A stretch of DNA of 64,000 nucleotides from Arbacia lixula (taxonomy: Eukaryota > Echinodermata > Echinoidea > Arbacioida > Arbaciidae), in the NCBI GenBank assembly GCA_963669155.1, contig OZ022597.1, positions 10,806,811-10,870,810 of the forward strand, read 5' to 3'. Shown piece by piece: positions 1 through 12,026 of this stretch (positions within the stretch are counted from its first letter, which is position 1; every line of letters starts with the position of its first letter). The notes beneath the pieces were generated by a model, which worked only from the letters and a program-made list of their open reading frames with translations, did not search any database and was not told the origin of the DNA. The position numbers and the translations under genes are program-made.

Positions 1-145
1 ACTTATGTCTTTACGTGTGATGGCGTGGGGAATGGCGCTGAAGGCAGTGGAAGATGGGGGGGGGGGGTTCCCAGGGGATAGGCAGGGGGGACCTGGAGTG
101 GGGGGGGGGGGGGGGTTGATCACTGGGTCGATGGGAGAATCTTAC

Positions 146-358
146 GTTCGCACGTAGAGAGGTCATCCCAGTGGGGGTTTCCTGGGTCCACATCGCCGCC
201 CTGAGCGAGGGCGAAGTCGATGTGGGACACACAGGTCGCTGTGGGGTTGCCAACCAGCTCGTAGCCATTGTCACACTCGAAGGTAGCTGTGCCATCGATG
301 AGGTCAGAGTCGATCACCATTAGCCCGTTCTCAATGATCTCCTCGCTGCATCGCTTGT
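146..358 (-). CDS. CCP-HYR gene exon 5: second CCP/sushi domain
   Basis: The exon has 213 nt, phase 1-1. It encodes KRCSEEIIENGLMVIDSD, TATFECDNGYELVGNP, TATCVSH, then a 24-residue insertion-like loop and HWDDLSTCE. Four cysteines and the Trp are in sushi order. The acceptor is GTCTGCAG and the donor GTAAGA. The loop between Cys3 and Trp is longer than usual. Confidence 0.8.
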
Positions 359-1781
359 CTGCAGACAGAGAACAAACACGATGACGATGTGGGTTATGAT
401 AGCACTACCCCGATCTTTAAAACTAAAACTAATGCTATCTAATGTTAGGAGCAAGACAGCACGGAGCCAGCCTTTGTGCATATATCATACTGTTTAATAA
501 CGTGCATCTACTATATAGCCCTTTATTCTTCCACTACAATCACGAAAAGGTGGATGTCAATTGCAATTATACAGTCTATTGCCGATGGTACTGAAAACCC
601 TTCGAATAGCATATCGAAGGTTTATAACTTGCCTCTACTAACTAGCCCGTGAACAACCCTTACTAAATGGCCCTTTTACCTTCCACTAAAAACACTAATA
701 GGCGAATTGCAATACAGTCCTTTGCCGATGGGAGTGAAAACTCAATTCAATCGGTTAACTTCATAATTATCTAACATGTCGTTTGCTTATAACATGCCTC
801 TACTAACCAACCCTTAAATAATACTTACATAGCCCTTGAATAACCCTTGAATAAACCCTTGAAAAACCCTTAAATAACCCGGTTACCATGGTACTCACCT
901 AAGACGGTAACGGTGTACTGCACTTCGCAGCAGTTGTCTGCATGGTCGCATCCCTTGCATGTGATATCACACGCTCCGGGAAGAAACTACGTGGATCGTA
1001 GATAGGTTTAAAGATGTAAAGACGAAGGAATGAGATAGATATAACGGCAAATGTACCCAAAACTTTCGAGGGGAGGTGGCGGAAATTAGTCCAGCGGCAT
1101 AGTTTAATTTTTGACCAAATTGTTCATTTTTGTCTCAAAGCACAACATTTGCAACCATGTAGAAATAATATATTTTACTCATCTTAAAATATTTAGCTAT
1201 CTCAAATTTTATCCAGGAGAGCGCTGGCGGCCATGCTGCCATGGAAAAGTAGTACTGACTAATTTTATAAAAACAACACATTTGAATGGTATGTCCTCTC
1301 ACATTTTATAAGGTGTCATATTAAAGAGGGTTAATTTTACTACAAGATACATGTAGTATCAGATTTCAAGGGCCCTCGGGTGATTTTGGGGGTGATGTGT
1401 ATTTTCATCGAAATACACATTTGCTTTATATTCTCGATATTTCGCTGCTACACATAAGCCATGTTTACTGTTCTGTCTATGTATCTTTGAGTGCCTCTTT
1501 CTACTCTCCATTTATATAATCTTCTTAGATATATATATATATCTCTCTCCCTCTCTCTCTCTCCCCCTCTTTATGCATGTATGTATAATTATATATATAG
1601 TATATCCATTACATTTGTGTGTGGCGGGGGTGTGAGTGTGTGTGCGTATCTCTTGTCCTTTAATGTGACTCAATATTACATTAATTTTACAATTTTGTCT
1701 TTCGCTCTCTCAGTATCCATATCACCACATATTCCTGATTCTCTCTCCATCTATTTCCCTCTCTCTCCCCTCTCTCCCACC

Positions 1782-1832
<51 letters not shown>

Positions 1833-1853
1833 CCTCATTCCTCTCTCCCCATC

Positions 1854-1891
<38 letters not shown>

Positions 1892-4800
1892 TCTCTCCCC
1901 CCTTCTCTCTCTATCTACTCCTTACGTTTAGCTCCTCTCCCGCGTTGTAGTTACACTCCCTCGCCTCAACTGGCGGACTAGGGTCTTCTCCGAACGTCCA
2001 TTCATTGAGCGTTGCCGCATAGTATGAGCTGCCATCGATGATGAAGTAATACTCGTCTGCGTGAGTCACGGTCGGGCAAGTCGTATCTGGGAGGGAGTTA
2101 AAGAACGATCCAGAATGCAACAGCGTAAACATCTCCGTCAGAAACAGCTTCCAAATTTACGTGTTTCACCTCTGCAGTTCGATTGAATGTAGAAATGAGT
2201 ATTCAATGCTTGAATTTGAAGATTGAATTCGTACTTAATGACAGCGTCTGAATCGTCCAAAATGTGTTTGAATTATTTTCCTATAACTTCATCGAAGCTT
2301 CTCAAGATAAGTGTAAGTAACATCGGTAATATTGATTCTCGGTATCACGATATCGTTTTGATATCGCGTGCTACCAGTAAATAAAAATTGCATGGTAATT
2401 ACAGGTAATTAACCATTAACAAGGTTGCCGAGATTCTGATACCCACTCTATAATACAGTCTTGGGAACTCTCTTCACGACTTTCAGATGTGCGTGAGCCC
2501 GTGTACAATTACCAAAGAAATATAAAATTTTGATGACGTTAACGGATACTATATTGGAGAAAACATGTTTATTGTTTGTGGGATGGGGCTTAGCAATGCT
2601 GAAATAAATATTTAAAAATATATTTTATATGTATGATACATAATTACATTGAAGAGTTAGCGATTTTGTAATGTACATACTAATATACATCATTAGGGCT
2701 CTGTTGCATAAAACTTACCATTAAGAGAAACTCTACCATCATGACCATGGCAATATATCTTGACAGCCAATCAAATTCAAGGTTTTCACAGAAGTTGCCC
2801 ATTGGGAACAAACCTAACACAAGTAATGGTAAGTTTTTATGCAACAGGGCCTTGGAGGTGACATACATTTTAATGTCAGGGACCTTTGAAGGATTAAAGG
2901 AATAGTTCACCTGAAGATAAGTTGATTTTGATAGAAGCAAAAAACATGAAAGAAACATATAATTCAACGTTTGACGAGAAGGTTTTGATTTAAAATGTTT
3001 ATTTTGTGACCTCACGTGCGAGGTCCTCTCCCATTTTTGTGTACATTTTTTTTAATGTCAGTTTTCTTAAAAGAATATTTACCATTTCACCTGTGCTTTT
3101 GATGAATAGATACATGTGTTTACACAAAAACCGCTATAAAGAGAGTGTATTCCTTCACTGGAGAACAGGAAAAGACAATTTATGGAAAAAGTAGTACACA
3201 ACCTATGGGAGAGTACCTCACACGTGACGTCACAAAATCAAAATTTTAAAATCAAATAACTTTCTTTCCCTTTGAGCAATTTTCTTCAAACCTTCACTTA
3301 TATGTTTTTTTCCTCTTTCTGTTTTTATCAAAACCAAATTAATTTCAGGATGAACTATCCCTTTTAATGATGAGCCGGTTCATACCGGTGCATTCGAGTG
3401 GCGGTGGATTCCATTCCCCGAACTCGCACACCGCGTACCCCTGGCCCTTCGCCTGGAACCCGTCGTGACATGCGTAGTAGATCGTGTCCCCCTCGTCAAA
3501 AGAGTCCTGATCTGGAGCAATGGCATACCCTCCCGGGGGGTCCTCGGGTGGGGTACAAGCTGTATGGGAGGGGGGGGGGGTGAGGTGAGGAGAAGGGGAG
3601 AAGCAGTATCATGAATGATTAATTAAACTGTGATGGCAGCTGCTAGTGGATTGACAGGTGTGATACACAATGATCATTCATTGTTGTATTCTGAATTAAT
3701 TATCTGATATAAACACTCTTCTAGGTGAACGTTTGTCCAAAAGTGAAGGGGGTGGGGGTGCGGAAAGGAAAAAATCATATAATGAGATTCAAATTTTACA
3801 AGTTGCGGCCAATGCGTTCCTCAGCTTTTTCAATTTCTTTTTTCTCAAGTAAAATATTTGTTCTAGCGTTACGTTTATTTCAGAAGGTAGCGTAATTTTC
3901 AACATTTATAATTCATTTTACCGCTGCATCAACACATCAATGCATTGGTACATTTCCATTTCAATGGATATGCCTCAATTATGATAACAAAGCCAGACTA
4001 CACGACTACAGACGACGACTACAATGGCTAGTTGTAGTAAGCCGTTTCAACAATATGTTCAAATACATTCATTAATTATTCAGTAGCGGTTTATTATAAA
4101 ACAAACGTTTACAGTGGGTACAATGCGCTTTGAATCTATACCATTGTGACAATAGTGCCATTTTCATTGGGCTTAAAAAATCGAGAAGTTAGAAAAATCG
4201 AGAAGTTAGGGTGAAAGTTGACTAGCAACCGTACCAAAAGCCGAATGGTCCTATTGTCCCGGCCCCCTAACTTCAAGATTTTTCTAACTTCGCAATTTTT
4301 TAAAGCCCAATGAGCATGGTGAGAATGGCACTTTTGACGCACTCTGAACAATTATATATTATAGTGTTCTGCTCACTATTGAGATGTATACCATTATGGT
4401 TAATAATGATAAAGGTGTTTTCTTGGAATTATTAAATTGAGTGATGATGAATACTTATCAAATACTAGGTGTTAAAGGGTTACCAAATTAAAAATATAAG
4501 TTCCCACTAATCTATGTAAAATCATTCACTGAAAACGAATTTCACATTTGTTTGCCAGAATAAAGTCTCATTTTGACGAAAATTTGAAAAAAAAATGCAC
4601 ACCTCCAGTGACGTCAGAAAAGTCAAAATGCCATAAAATGCCAACGGCGTGTACGGAAGTCAACAACAAACGCGTTATTGCATTCACCTGTATCTTGTCA
4701 TTCATATTTTATGGATGAAATGCACTGTGAATCTATTAGTTGTTGCTACTCGGACAATCCTCGGACAAGCTTTGGGGTTCCCACTGGTAACGTATTGTTT

Positions 4801-6083
4801 GAACGGCGTGAATAAAATATTTTATTCAAGCCGTTGGCATTTATGGCATTTTTTTTTTTCAAATTTTCGTCAAAATGAGATTTTATTGCGGCAAACGAAT
4901 GTGAAATCCGTTTTTCAGTGGATAATTTTACATAGATTAGTGGGAACTTATTTTTCTAATTTAGTAATCCTTTAAAGAAAAAATGACACTTAAACATTAT
5001 AACACACAACTAAAATAGGGAGCATTTTATCACTTCATATTTCTGCTCAGATCCTTTAAACACTTGATTCAATTTTGACAAGACGTGTCTATCAGATGAT
5101 AAATTCAGATGACAGCTATGACCATTGTGCATCACACAAAGGGCATGTCAATCCACAAAGTCTTTACCGCAAGAAGCATGGTAAATCATTAATGAACCTA
5201 CGATTGCAGTTAGTTTGATAGTGTGATGCGCAGTGGGCATTGTTCTAGTCTGAAATAATCATCTAGTACTAACACAAATTGTCTATCCGATTAATCAAGA
5301 GTTGAATACTAATTAGATATTCAAAGGATTATTAAAAGAATATGAATTCTTCTAAATCTAACTCTAAGTTTCTCCAACAGAAAAGACATCCTTCGACTTT
5401 ATGATTTGTATATTTCAGCTTAATTCAAGTGCAAATTTTGTTTTATCATTTGTTATAATGTGTCAAACGTTTTGATAATACATGTAACTAGCTCTAATTA
5501 TGGATATGCATTTAAACCCATTCGGGACCAAATGACACAAAATGCGGTGGGTTTTTTTTGTCTGTAACTTTGATACTAACCATAAGAAATGAAGAGAGAG
5601 ATGCCTCAAGTAAAACACAGATCATTCAATTCTTCATACGATGTATCCAGCTTTGTCGTTAAGTGATAGGCCTGTGTATCACCTTCGTTGTGATGTTTCA
5701 AAACGAAATAAGGTAAAGTGGTCGCTTAATCTTTAAATTGGAAACGCAAAATATAGGTTTAAATAACGTTTTCCTGATTAACTTGTACAATAATTATTTC
5801 ACTGAATTGTAATGTTTTAGGTCATGTTCATTGAAGATGGAATGTACGTTCCGTTTAGTGATAAAATCTCACTGAACACAAAAAGTGTTACCAATATGGA
5901 AGCCAAATAATGATAAGTTTTACTTTTAAAAAGGCCTTGTTCAGGAATTAGTTAGCTGCGACCCCCCCCCTCCCCCCCCCCTCCCCCCCCCCCCCCCGGA
6001 TTATACTTACTAAGAAGCTGGAAGAGGTTCGCTTCTGTCCCCATGATAGAGGTAACGAGGATCAGTCCGAAGACGCCCCACAT
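146..6083 (-). CDS. Secreted CCP (sushi)-HYR-CCP protein, 5' part; gene continues beyond the left edge
   Basis: Five exons can be joined on the minus strand with matching phases: 6083-6011, 3559-3386, 2086-1926, 986-899 and 358-146. They give 236 codons and then a phase-1 donor at 145, so the 3' end lies outside the window. The product starts with a hydrophobic signal peptide (MWGVFGLILVTSIMG). It is followed by a CCP/sushi domain, a HYR-like domain and a second CCP domain. CCP domains are about 60-residue disulfide modules of complement regulators and adhesion proteins, and CCP/HYR mosaics are common in echinoderms (family knowledge). Symmetric 1-1 phases around both CCP exons are the classic shuffling pattern. 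The ligand and function cannot be told from this part. The start was chosen because the signal peptide begins there and a consensus donor (GTAAGT) follows. Exon joining is by inspection, without transcript support. Confidence 0.8.
899..986 (-). CDS. CCP-HYR gene exon 4: C-terminal half of the HYR-like domain
   Basis: The exon has 88 nt, from phase 0 to phase 1. The peptide begins FLPGACDITCKGCDHADN and ends CCEVQYTVTVL. The D-x-x-x-N...C-x-V-x-x-T-V-T-V pattern is the usual end of a HYR repeat. The acceptor is ACGTAG and the donor GTGAGT. Its phase fits exon 3 without adjustment, which supports the split-HYR reading. Confidence 0.65.
1530..1915. repeat. CT-rich simple repeat
   Basis: Long (CT)n and (TCTCCC)n runs, interrupted near 1575-1700 by TA- and GT-rich DNA. 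The block sits in the intron after HYR exon 3. The open frame across it (Leu/Ser only) is a composition artefact. Confidence 0.9.
1926..2086 (-). CDS. CCP-HYR gene exon 3: N-terminal half of a HYR-like domain
   Basis: The exon has 161 nt, from phase 1 to phase 0. It encodes TTCPTVTHADEYYFIIDG, a Trp in TLNEWTFGED, then SPPVEARECNYNAGEELN. This matches the first half of a hyalin (HYR) repeat, with an initial CP, a central W and an x-V-x-C strand. The acceptor is CTCCCAG and the donor GTAAGG. A long CT tract lies just downstream in the intron. Confidence 0.65.
2696..2852. mobile_element. MITE family A (GGGCCCTGTTGCATAAAAC termini)
   Basis: The ends are inverted copies of AGGGCYCTGTTGCATAAAA. 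The core has paired strings around an ACCATGG-like centre and the shared internal CAGCCAATCAAATTCAAGG. It has no coding capacity. At least eight relatives occur in this window. Confidence 0.85.
2896..3364. mobile_element. MITE family C (AGTTCACCCTGAAAATAAG termini)
   Basis: The left end reads AAAGGAATAGTTCACCTGAA and the right end is its complement (ATGAACTATCCCTTTT). A palindromic interior with TGTGACCTCACGTGCGAGG is mirrored at 3215-3232. Near-full relatives lie at 16422-16913 and 45210-45692. Confidence 0.8.
3386..3559 (-). CDS. CCP-HYR gene exon 2: first CCP/sushi domain
   Basis: The exon is 174 nt with phase 1 at both ends. It encodes a complete sushi module: Cys in TCTPPED, an acidic IYYACHDGF block, then AVCEFGEWNPPPLEC. 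This gives the four cysteines and the conserved Trp. The acceptor is a pyrimidine tract ending CCCATACAG; the donor is GTATGA. Confidence 0.8.
3600..3760. mobile_element. MITE family B fragment
   Basis: Carries the shared block GGATTGACAGGTGTGATACA followed by CAATGATCATTC and AATTAATTATCTGATA. Matching blocks recur at 5060-5420, 12610-13050, 34070-34530 and 39145-39580. Confidence 0.65.
4467..4976. mobile_element. Long palindromic element (about 510 bp)
   Basis: The left half (from TTAAAGGGTTACCAAATT) and the right half (ending TTTAGTAATCCTTTAA) are inverted. Shared strings include ATCTATGTAAAATCATTCAC with its complement and CATTTTGACGAAAATTTGAA with its complement. The loop is near 4640-4800. 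It is consistent with a foldback or MITE-like transposon. Confidence 0.75.
5060..5420. mobile_element. MITE family B
   Basis: Mirrored blocks around ACCATTGTGCATCACACAAA and TGTGATGCGCAGTGGGCATT, followed by TCATCTAGTACTAACACAAA and a terminal GACATCCTTCGACTTTATGA. It shares these with the copies at 34070 and 39145. Boundaries are approximate. Confidence 0.65.
6011..6083 (-). CDS. CCP-HYR gene exon 1: signal peptide
   Basis: ATG is at 6083-6081 and 24 codons follow, with a hydrophobic core (VFGLILVTSIMG) and a likely signal cleavage near GTEA. The donor GTAAGTATAA lies at 6010-6001 (phase 1). A C-rich run of more than 40 bases lies immediately inside the intron (5961-5998). Confidence 0.75.
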
Positions 6084-6460
6084 TTTCTTATTTTGCTTGC
6101 CTTTCTTACGACCTGAATCAAGTAGAACTCCGAAACGTGTGTTGTGCAAGCGGTGCTCAGCGACAACTATGATGATTCGCAAGTGTGATTTCTCTTTTTA
6201 GTGAGTTTCTCTTGTATTCTCGCAAATTTCTTCATAGAGTGTGCTTTTTGTGGTATTGATTTAATCCTCGTCTGCATCTCGGTGTGAAATTTTGATCGTG
6301 TTGGCTGACAGGTGCGCGCGTGTGTGTGCGTGCGCATGTGTGTGTGTGTGTTAATGTAGAGATCAGTGGTGTGTGTGCGTGTGTGCGTGTGTGTTTACGT
6401 GTGTATGTGTATGTATTATTGCGTGTGAGTGTGTGTACGTTTGTTTGTTTTATATGTGAG

Positions 6461-6674
6461 ATAGCCTAGGTCCTCGGCTGCGAGGTACTATGGACACAAC
6501 CCAGTCTGTTAATAACTATGTCTGGTAAAACAGAATAGGCCCTAATTGCGTCATGGCTCGGCTGACTCTAGAGGAGGAACGAGGGTGAGTTTAGGGAAAA
6601 GTCCTTGTTACCAGACCTAGTTGTTAACAGACTGGTTTGTGTCCATGCACCTCACAGCCTAGTACCAAGGCTAT
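6461..6674. mobile_element. MITE with about 60-bp inverted ends
   Basis: The left end ATAGCCTAGGTCCTCGGCTG and the right end CAGCCTAGTACCAAGGCTAT are inverted, and the match continues inward through ATGGACACAACCCAGTCTGT and its complement. No relative was noticed elsewhere in the window. Confidence 0.8.
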
Positions 6675-7139
6675 ATGCAATATAGCCAATACACGCGCGT
6701 AATGTAATATCCAAAATTGTTCAAAAGAAACACAGGAAAGTACTTTGTTCAAGAAATATGGTAGACGTTACGTTGGAGTGGTTGTTTATTTAATTTTATA
6801 CATAGTTCACTAATTTTGTAGAAAAGAATCAATTTCTACAAATTTTTCTCCCCTGTTGGGAGGCTATAGCTGTCATTTGTACAACAATACATACTGTGAT
6901 CTTGAGAATATCATCATTTTGTTAGGTCGCTTTTGTTTCACACGCCACTAAAACTCAATATTTGTTTAAAATTGATACACTTTTCGTCTATTTTCACACC
7001 ATTTGTTTATAGGGCGTCTCCTTGCGTGGCGTCGACTAGTATCAACGGCTATCAATCGATAGAGTTCCGAAGTAGTGTCGTTATATCAAGTATTGCCATA
7101 CACGTTGCTGGTTCGAAACAAAAATATCGCTCAAGTGAG

Positions 7140-7335
7140 AGTTCCACTGGTCCGACATTGTCTAGCGGGCTAGTGGCAGGCACTCCAAAAGAAAGTCCCC
7201 GCTATGACATGTGTGATCAACTATGTTTACTCTACTCATGCACTTTAGAACCAGTTGTCTTGACAATATGGTCGTATGACGTCACACTTCGGTACTCTAT
7301 AGCGTGTAGAATGGGTGAACTGGTCTGGTGGTTGT
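7140..7335. mobile_element. Fragment related to the palindromic MITE at 20704-20996
   Basis: Shares CACTGGTC-GACATTGTCTAG, TTTAGAACCAGTTGTCTTGACAA-type sequence and TGACGTCACACTTC with the element at 20704. Only the left half is preserved. Confidence 0.65.
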
Positions 7336-7529
7336 GAACTAGAACTGAAGATCTCAATGTCCAGGCATTTGCCAGGTTCGAACCAAACCATGGCCCTGTA
7401 GTGTCCTTCAGCAAGATACAGATGCCCATAATTTACAGATCTCCACCAAGGAGTATAAATGGGTAGCTGCTGGTAGGAGGTGGATGATTATGAGAATGAT
7501 CTTGACCCAGCGCTGATAGGGAAGCACTC

Positions 7530-7702
7530 GTTATTCCGAAGGTTCGTTATTCCGAACGTTACGTGACAAATGCTCAGATAAACGAACCCTTTCGTTTTCG
7601 GACTAACGAGCATTGAGTTATAGGCAATTAAAAAGTGTTTCTGAATTACGAACCTTCGGAATATCGAATCTTCGGAATAACGAACCTTCGGAATATCGAA
7701 CT
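7530..7702. mobile_element. MITE with repeated TTATTCCGAAGGTTCG termini
   Basis: The left end has two GTTATTCCGAA motifs. The right end has four inverted TTCGGAATA motifs flanking a short spacer. Subterminal repeated motifs of this kind suggest transposase-binding sites (inference). Confidence 0.75.
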
Positions 7703-8034
7703 GTAACCCGCTGATACCGTGCAGCAGGCACAGAATACTCCCCAGAAAGTGGAGATTCTATCCAACAACCTGGGGTATATTCATGAAACCATACTAAGCC
7801 TAGTTAGATACTAAAGTGCATCAAAATGCATGCATTGTAGTAGGCTAGGCAACTAGGCTAGCAAGCTTTCGTGATTATGGCCCCAGGGCTCTTATTGTGG
7901 CAACCCTGATAATTCAATCTGCGGACTTCCAAAAGAGAAAGCCCGTGAACACTATGTAAACCAAATATAGTTACAATGGCACAGAATGTAGACATATCGT
8001 GTCCGTAACCACCTTTACCACCACCATCACCGTC

Positions 8035-9440
8035 ACCATTATCAAACCCTATATCTTTATCATCATTACCAACACTATTATGATCTTTATCATCATTATT
8101 AATACCATTATTATCTTGATCATCATTACTTATACCATTATGATCTTTATCATTATTACTAATATCATTATGATCTTTATCATCATTACTAATACCATTA
8201 TGGTCTTTATCATCATTATTAATACCATTATGATCTTTATCATTATTACTAATACCATTATGATCTTTGTCATTATTACTAATACCATTATGGTCTTTAT
8301 CATCATTACTAATACCATTATGATCTTTATCATCATTACTAATACCATTATGATCTTTATCATCATTACTAATACCATTATGATCTTTATCATCATTACT
8401 AATACCATTATTATCTTTATCACCATTACTAATACCATTATTATCTTTATCACCATTACTAATACCATTATGGTCTTTATCATCATTACTAATACCATTA
8501 TGGTCTTTATCATCATTACTAATACCATTGTGATCTTTATCATCATTACTAATACCATTATGGTCTTTGTCATCATTACTAATATCACTATGATCTTTAT
8601 CATCACATCCAGTACCATTATGGTCTTTATCATCATTATTAATACCATTATGATCTTAATCATCATTACTAAAACCATTATGATCTTTATCATTATTACT
8701 AATACCATTATGATCTTTATCATCATTACTAATACCATTATGGTCTTTATCATCATTATTAATACCATTATGATCTTTATCATTATTACTAATACCATTA
8801 TAATCTTTGTCATTATTACTAATACCATTATGATCTTTATCATTATTACTAATACCATTATGATCTTTATCATCATTACTAATACCATTATGATCTTTAT
8901 CATCATTACTAGTACCATTATGGTCTTTATCATCATTACTTATACCATTACGATCTTTATCATCATTACTAATACCATTGTGATCTTTATCATCATTACT
9001 AGTACCATTATGGTCTTTATCACCATTACTAATCATCATTTTATCATCATTTCTAATACCATTATGATCTTTATCATTATTACTAATACCATTATGGTCT
9101 TTATCATCATTATTAATACCATTATGGTCTTTATCATCATTACTAATGCCATTATGGTCTATATCATCATTACTAATACCATTTTGATCTTTTTTATCAT
9201 TACTAATACCATTGTGATCTTTATCATTATTACTAATACCATTATGGTCTTTATCATCATTACTAATACCACTATGATCTTTATCATTATTACTAATACC
9301 ATTATGGTCTTTATCATCATTACTAATACCATTATGATCTTTTTTATCATTACTAATACCATTGTGATCTTTATCATTATTACTAATACCATTATGGTCT
9401 TTATCATCATTACTAATACCACTATGATCGTTACCAATCC
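8035..9440. repeat. 30-bp minisatellite, about 46 units
   Basis: The unit consensus is CATCATTACTAATACCATTA plus TGATCTTTAT (30 bp). Variants differ at a few fixed positions (TGATC/TGGTC, CATCATT/CATTATT/CACCATT). Because 30 is divisible by three, stop-free frames open on both strands for hundreds of codons. Only repeats such as ITNTIMIFI are encoded, so I treat those frames as artefacts. A short deletion disturbs the register near 9030-9045. Confidence 0.95.
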
Positions 9441-10045
9441 CACGATCATCGATCGTATTATGACTACTATCCACTTCATAACGCTTTTTTACTATCATGA
9501 ACATCATAAGCATCGGCACCTTCATGAACAATATCCTTATCATCATCTTGAGAATCAACATCGTCGTCTTCAATACCACCATCAGTATTCAAGTATTAGG
9601 TCAGTGAGTCACATTCATTCCCGTTGATCAATTTTGTGGACGAATATCCACAACCATCACGACCACCGTCGTCATCACAACCGAGACTATTTTCAAGGGG
9701 TTTGATGTCGCAATGTTAGATGTGACATATACACGTATCACAGGATCAGTTGCCAATGGGTCATACTCATTATTACTTTATTACCACAAAAATAAGATAT
9801 TGTGTGGAAATTATTCGAATTCTGAATATGCTTTCTCACTTTTAGGAGACTACAATGGGAAAAACAAAAGGACAGTGTGAGCGTGGGAACCTCATAAAAT
9901 CGTTTCGCGCTTTTGTCTCAGCCGCCAAGAAAATCTATATGTATATTTAGGATGAATACATATTTGTTGTATTACTATCATAACGATATTTAACAACTCT
10001 CAACACAGCTGCTGCTACACAACAGCGGCACAATGGCGAAGGTTA

Positions 10046-10201
10046 GGGTCCTGTTGCATAAAACTTACCATCGATGGTTACCTCGCTACCAATGCAAACT
10101 TTTCTTGAAATTTTGAATTTGATTGGCTGTCGAGTGATAAACATGGTAGTTACAATTGATGGCAGAGTTACCATTGACGGTAAGTTGTATGCAACGGGCC
10201 C
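10046..10201. mobile_element. MITE family A
   Basis: The left end is AGGGTCCTGTTGCATAAAAC and the right end is the inverted GTTGTATGCAACGGGCCC. The internal TTTGATTGGCTG and mirrored CCATCGATGG / CCATTGACGG cores match other family A copies. Confidence 0.85.
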
Positions 10202-10494
10202 ATATGTCGACCCGTCGAATCGTTTTTATGACATCGCTGGCGGTTGGGAGGGGCTTGGAACGAAGTAACAGAGCCAATAGGTTCGCTCATCACCGCCCGG
10301 TGGCGCCCGGTGGCGCCACATTTCATTGACTGTCATTGGCTGTTATTACCATCTAAGAAATATATGGCGTATTCGAAAATTCATTGCTACTGACATGACT
10401 GAAACTTTCCATCATGTGGTTAGAACCGTGATAATGTCCAGATTAAACTATAAGAATTCACTGTTCATAGTTTTATCAGGAGGTGACAGGAGAA

Positions 10495-10870
10495 AGTTGT
10501 AAACAGTTCAAAATCATGCAGGTAGACTGATATTTGGTGTTGGTCGTAGAATGCATACGACTCCACCTCTTAGAGAACTTTATTGGCTTCCCATTAAGAA
10601 ACGCATTTACTTCATAATGTGCATGTACATTTATAAGATTCTCTCACACTCTGCTCATGTCTATCTCCAAGACATGGTTTCCTTATACCTGCACGTACAC
10701 TACGTTCAATGTCAGATAAAAGCCTCCTGAAAATTCGGAGAAGCTATCAATTGGTGACAACATTTTTGGTATTATCTGCTCCAAAAACATGGAATAGTCT
10801 CCTGATGTAAGAGGATGTTCATCACAAGAAACTTTTAAAGAAACCCTTAAAACATACCTATTGTGTGGAG
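10495..10870 (+). pseudogene. LINE (CR1/L2-type) reverse transcriptase C-terminal remnant
   Basis: Translation from 10497 gives VQNHAGRLIFGVGRR, TPPLRELYWLPIKKRIYF and YKILSHSAHVYLQDMV. After a frameshift it continues RSYQLVTTF, SAPKTWNSLL and LKKPLKTYLL. These follow the well-known end of CR1/L2-like LINE proteins (AARLI, LHWLPV..RI.FK, aP.lWNsLP, FK..LK..L). At least one frameshift and internal stops show it is dead. The 5' part of the element is missing. Confidence 0.75.
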
Positions 10871-11154
10871 TGGAGTTTGTTTGTGTTCTTGAAATGTTAC
10901 GTGTGTTTGAGAGAAAGTGTACTTCAGAGAAAGTATACTTAAAATGTAAATTAATTGATTCGTTTTGGGGCCTACTTTGAACTGATTTCGTGTATACAGG
11001 GGTGAAAATTCCGGAAACTGTTCATGACATCGGGAGAAATAGGGCTATATGATATTTGACTTCGACTTCGAATAGAAAGTGGGCGAAGGGTCATCCTAGA
11101 ATACTGGTCCCATGGTACAGAGGGAGACTGTCCTGCTTTTAAATGAAACTTCTT

Positions 11155-11460
11155 TAAAGGGAATGTCCGCCGCCAGCCCCAAAATTAAGTTGGTTTGGAC
11201 GGTTTTGATAAAAGCAAAAACATTAGGATAAATATATATTGGTGAAGATTTTACGAAAACCCGTCAAACGATAAGATAGATGCTCTTTCATCAAGGATGA
11301 TGTGTACAAGTTTGCCCATAAATTCGGAATAAATCATTTTCACAGAGGTAAGTGTCTGAAAATATGTGTGTAATAATATGTCAAATGCACAGATATTAAC
11401 ATGGTCATGATGGTATATATCTTTTTGAAAAAATTACAATTTCAAAGAAATTAGTACGCA
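11155..11460. mobile_element. MITE family C, left-half fragment
   Basis: Begins AAAGGGAATGTCCGCCGCCA and continues with AAGTTGGTTTGGACGGTTTTGATAAAAGCA-type sequence, as in the copies at 2896 and 16422. The right end is lost. Confidence 0.55.
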
Positions 11461-11779
11461 AATATATAGGGCATTTTGAATCTTGAATTGAATTGAATAT
11501 ATAATTCTTTTAATACAGAAATTGAATACATCATTTTCTCCATTACATTATGTCAATGGTATGTCTAATTATCAAATTGTAATGATTGTCTATGTTATGT
11601 TTGTTGTCCGATGTGCCCAAGACGATGGAAACCAAATGTATCATCGCACGTTCTGTAATTAGGGGTTGAGTTACATCTCTTTCAGGACGGGAAAGTCAGA
11701 GCTAGTGAGTGGCCACTCACAAGGATTTAATTTAATAACATTACGGCATTGATTTACCTCCGAACATCACAGGGCACAC

Positions 11780-11984
11780 ACAGAAATTGATTTACGGATA
11801 CTGCAACTACAGTACTGTTCAAGGGGAACAACACTCTCTCTCTCTTTCTAATGATCTTATGATTAAATTGTCATGATTGTCTATGTTATGTTATGATTGT
11901 TATGTTTGTTGTTCCATGTACCCAGGGCCCCCGGGTAGAAATTGATTTACGGATACTGCTACTGCAGTACTGTTCAAGGGGAAC

Positions 11985-12026
<42 letters not shown>

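Noticed and set aside
7999-9627. Long open frames on both strands (up to about 540 codons) over the 30-bp repeat
   Set aside because: The frames are open only because the repeat unit is 30 bp and stop-free. The peptides are monotonous and equally open on the opposite strand.
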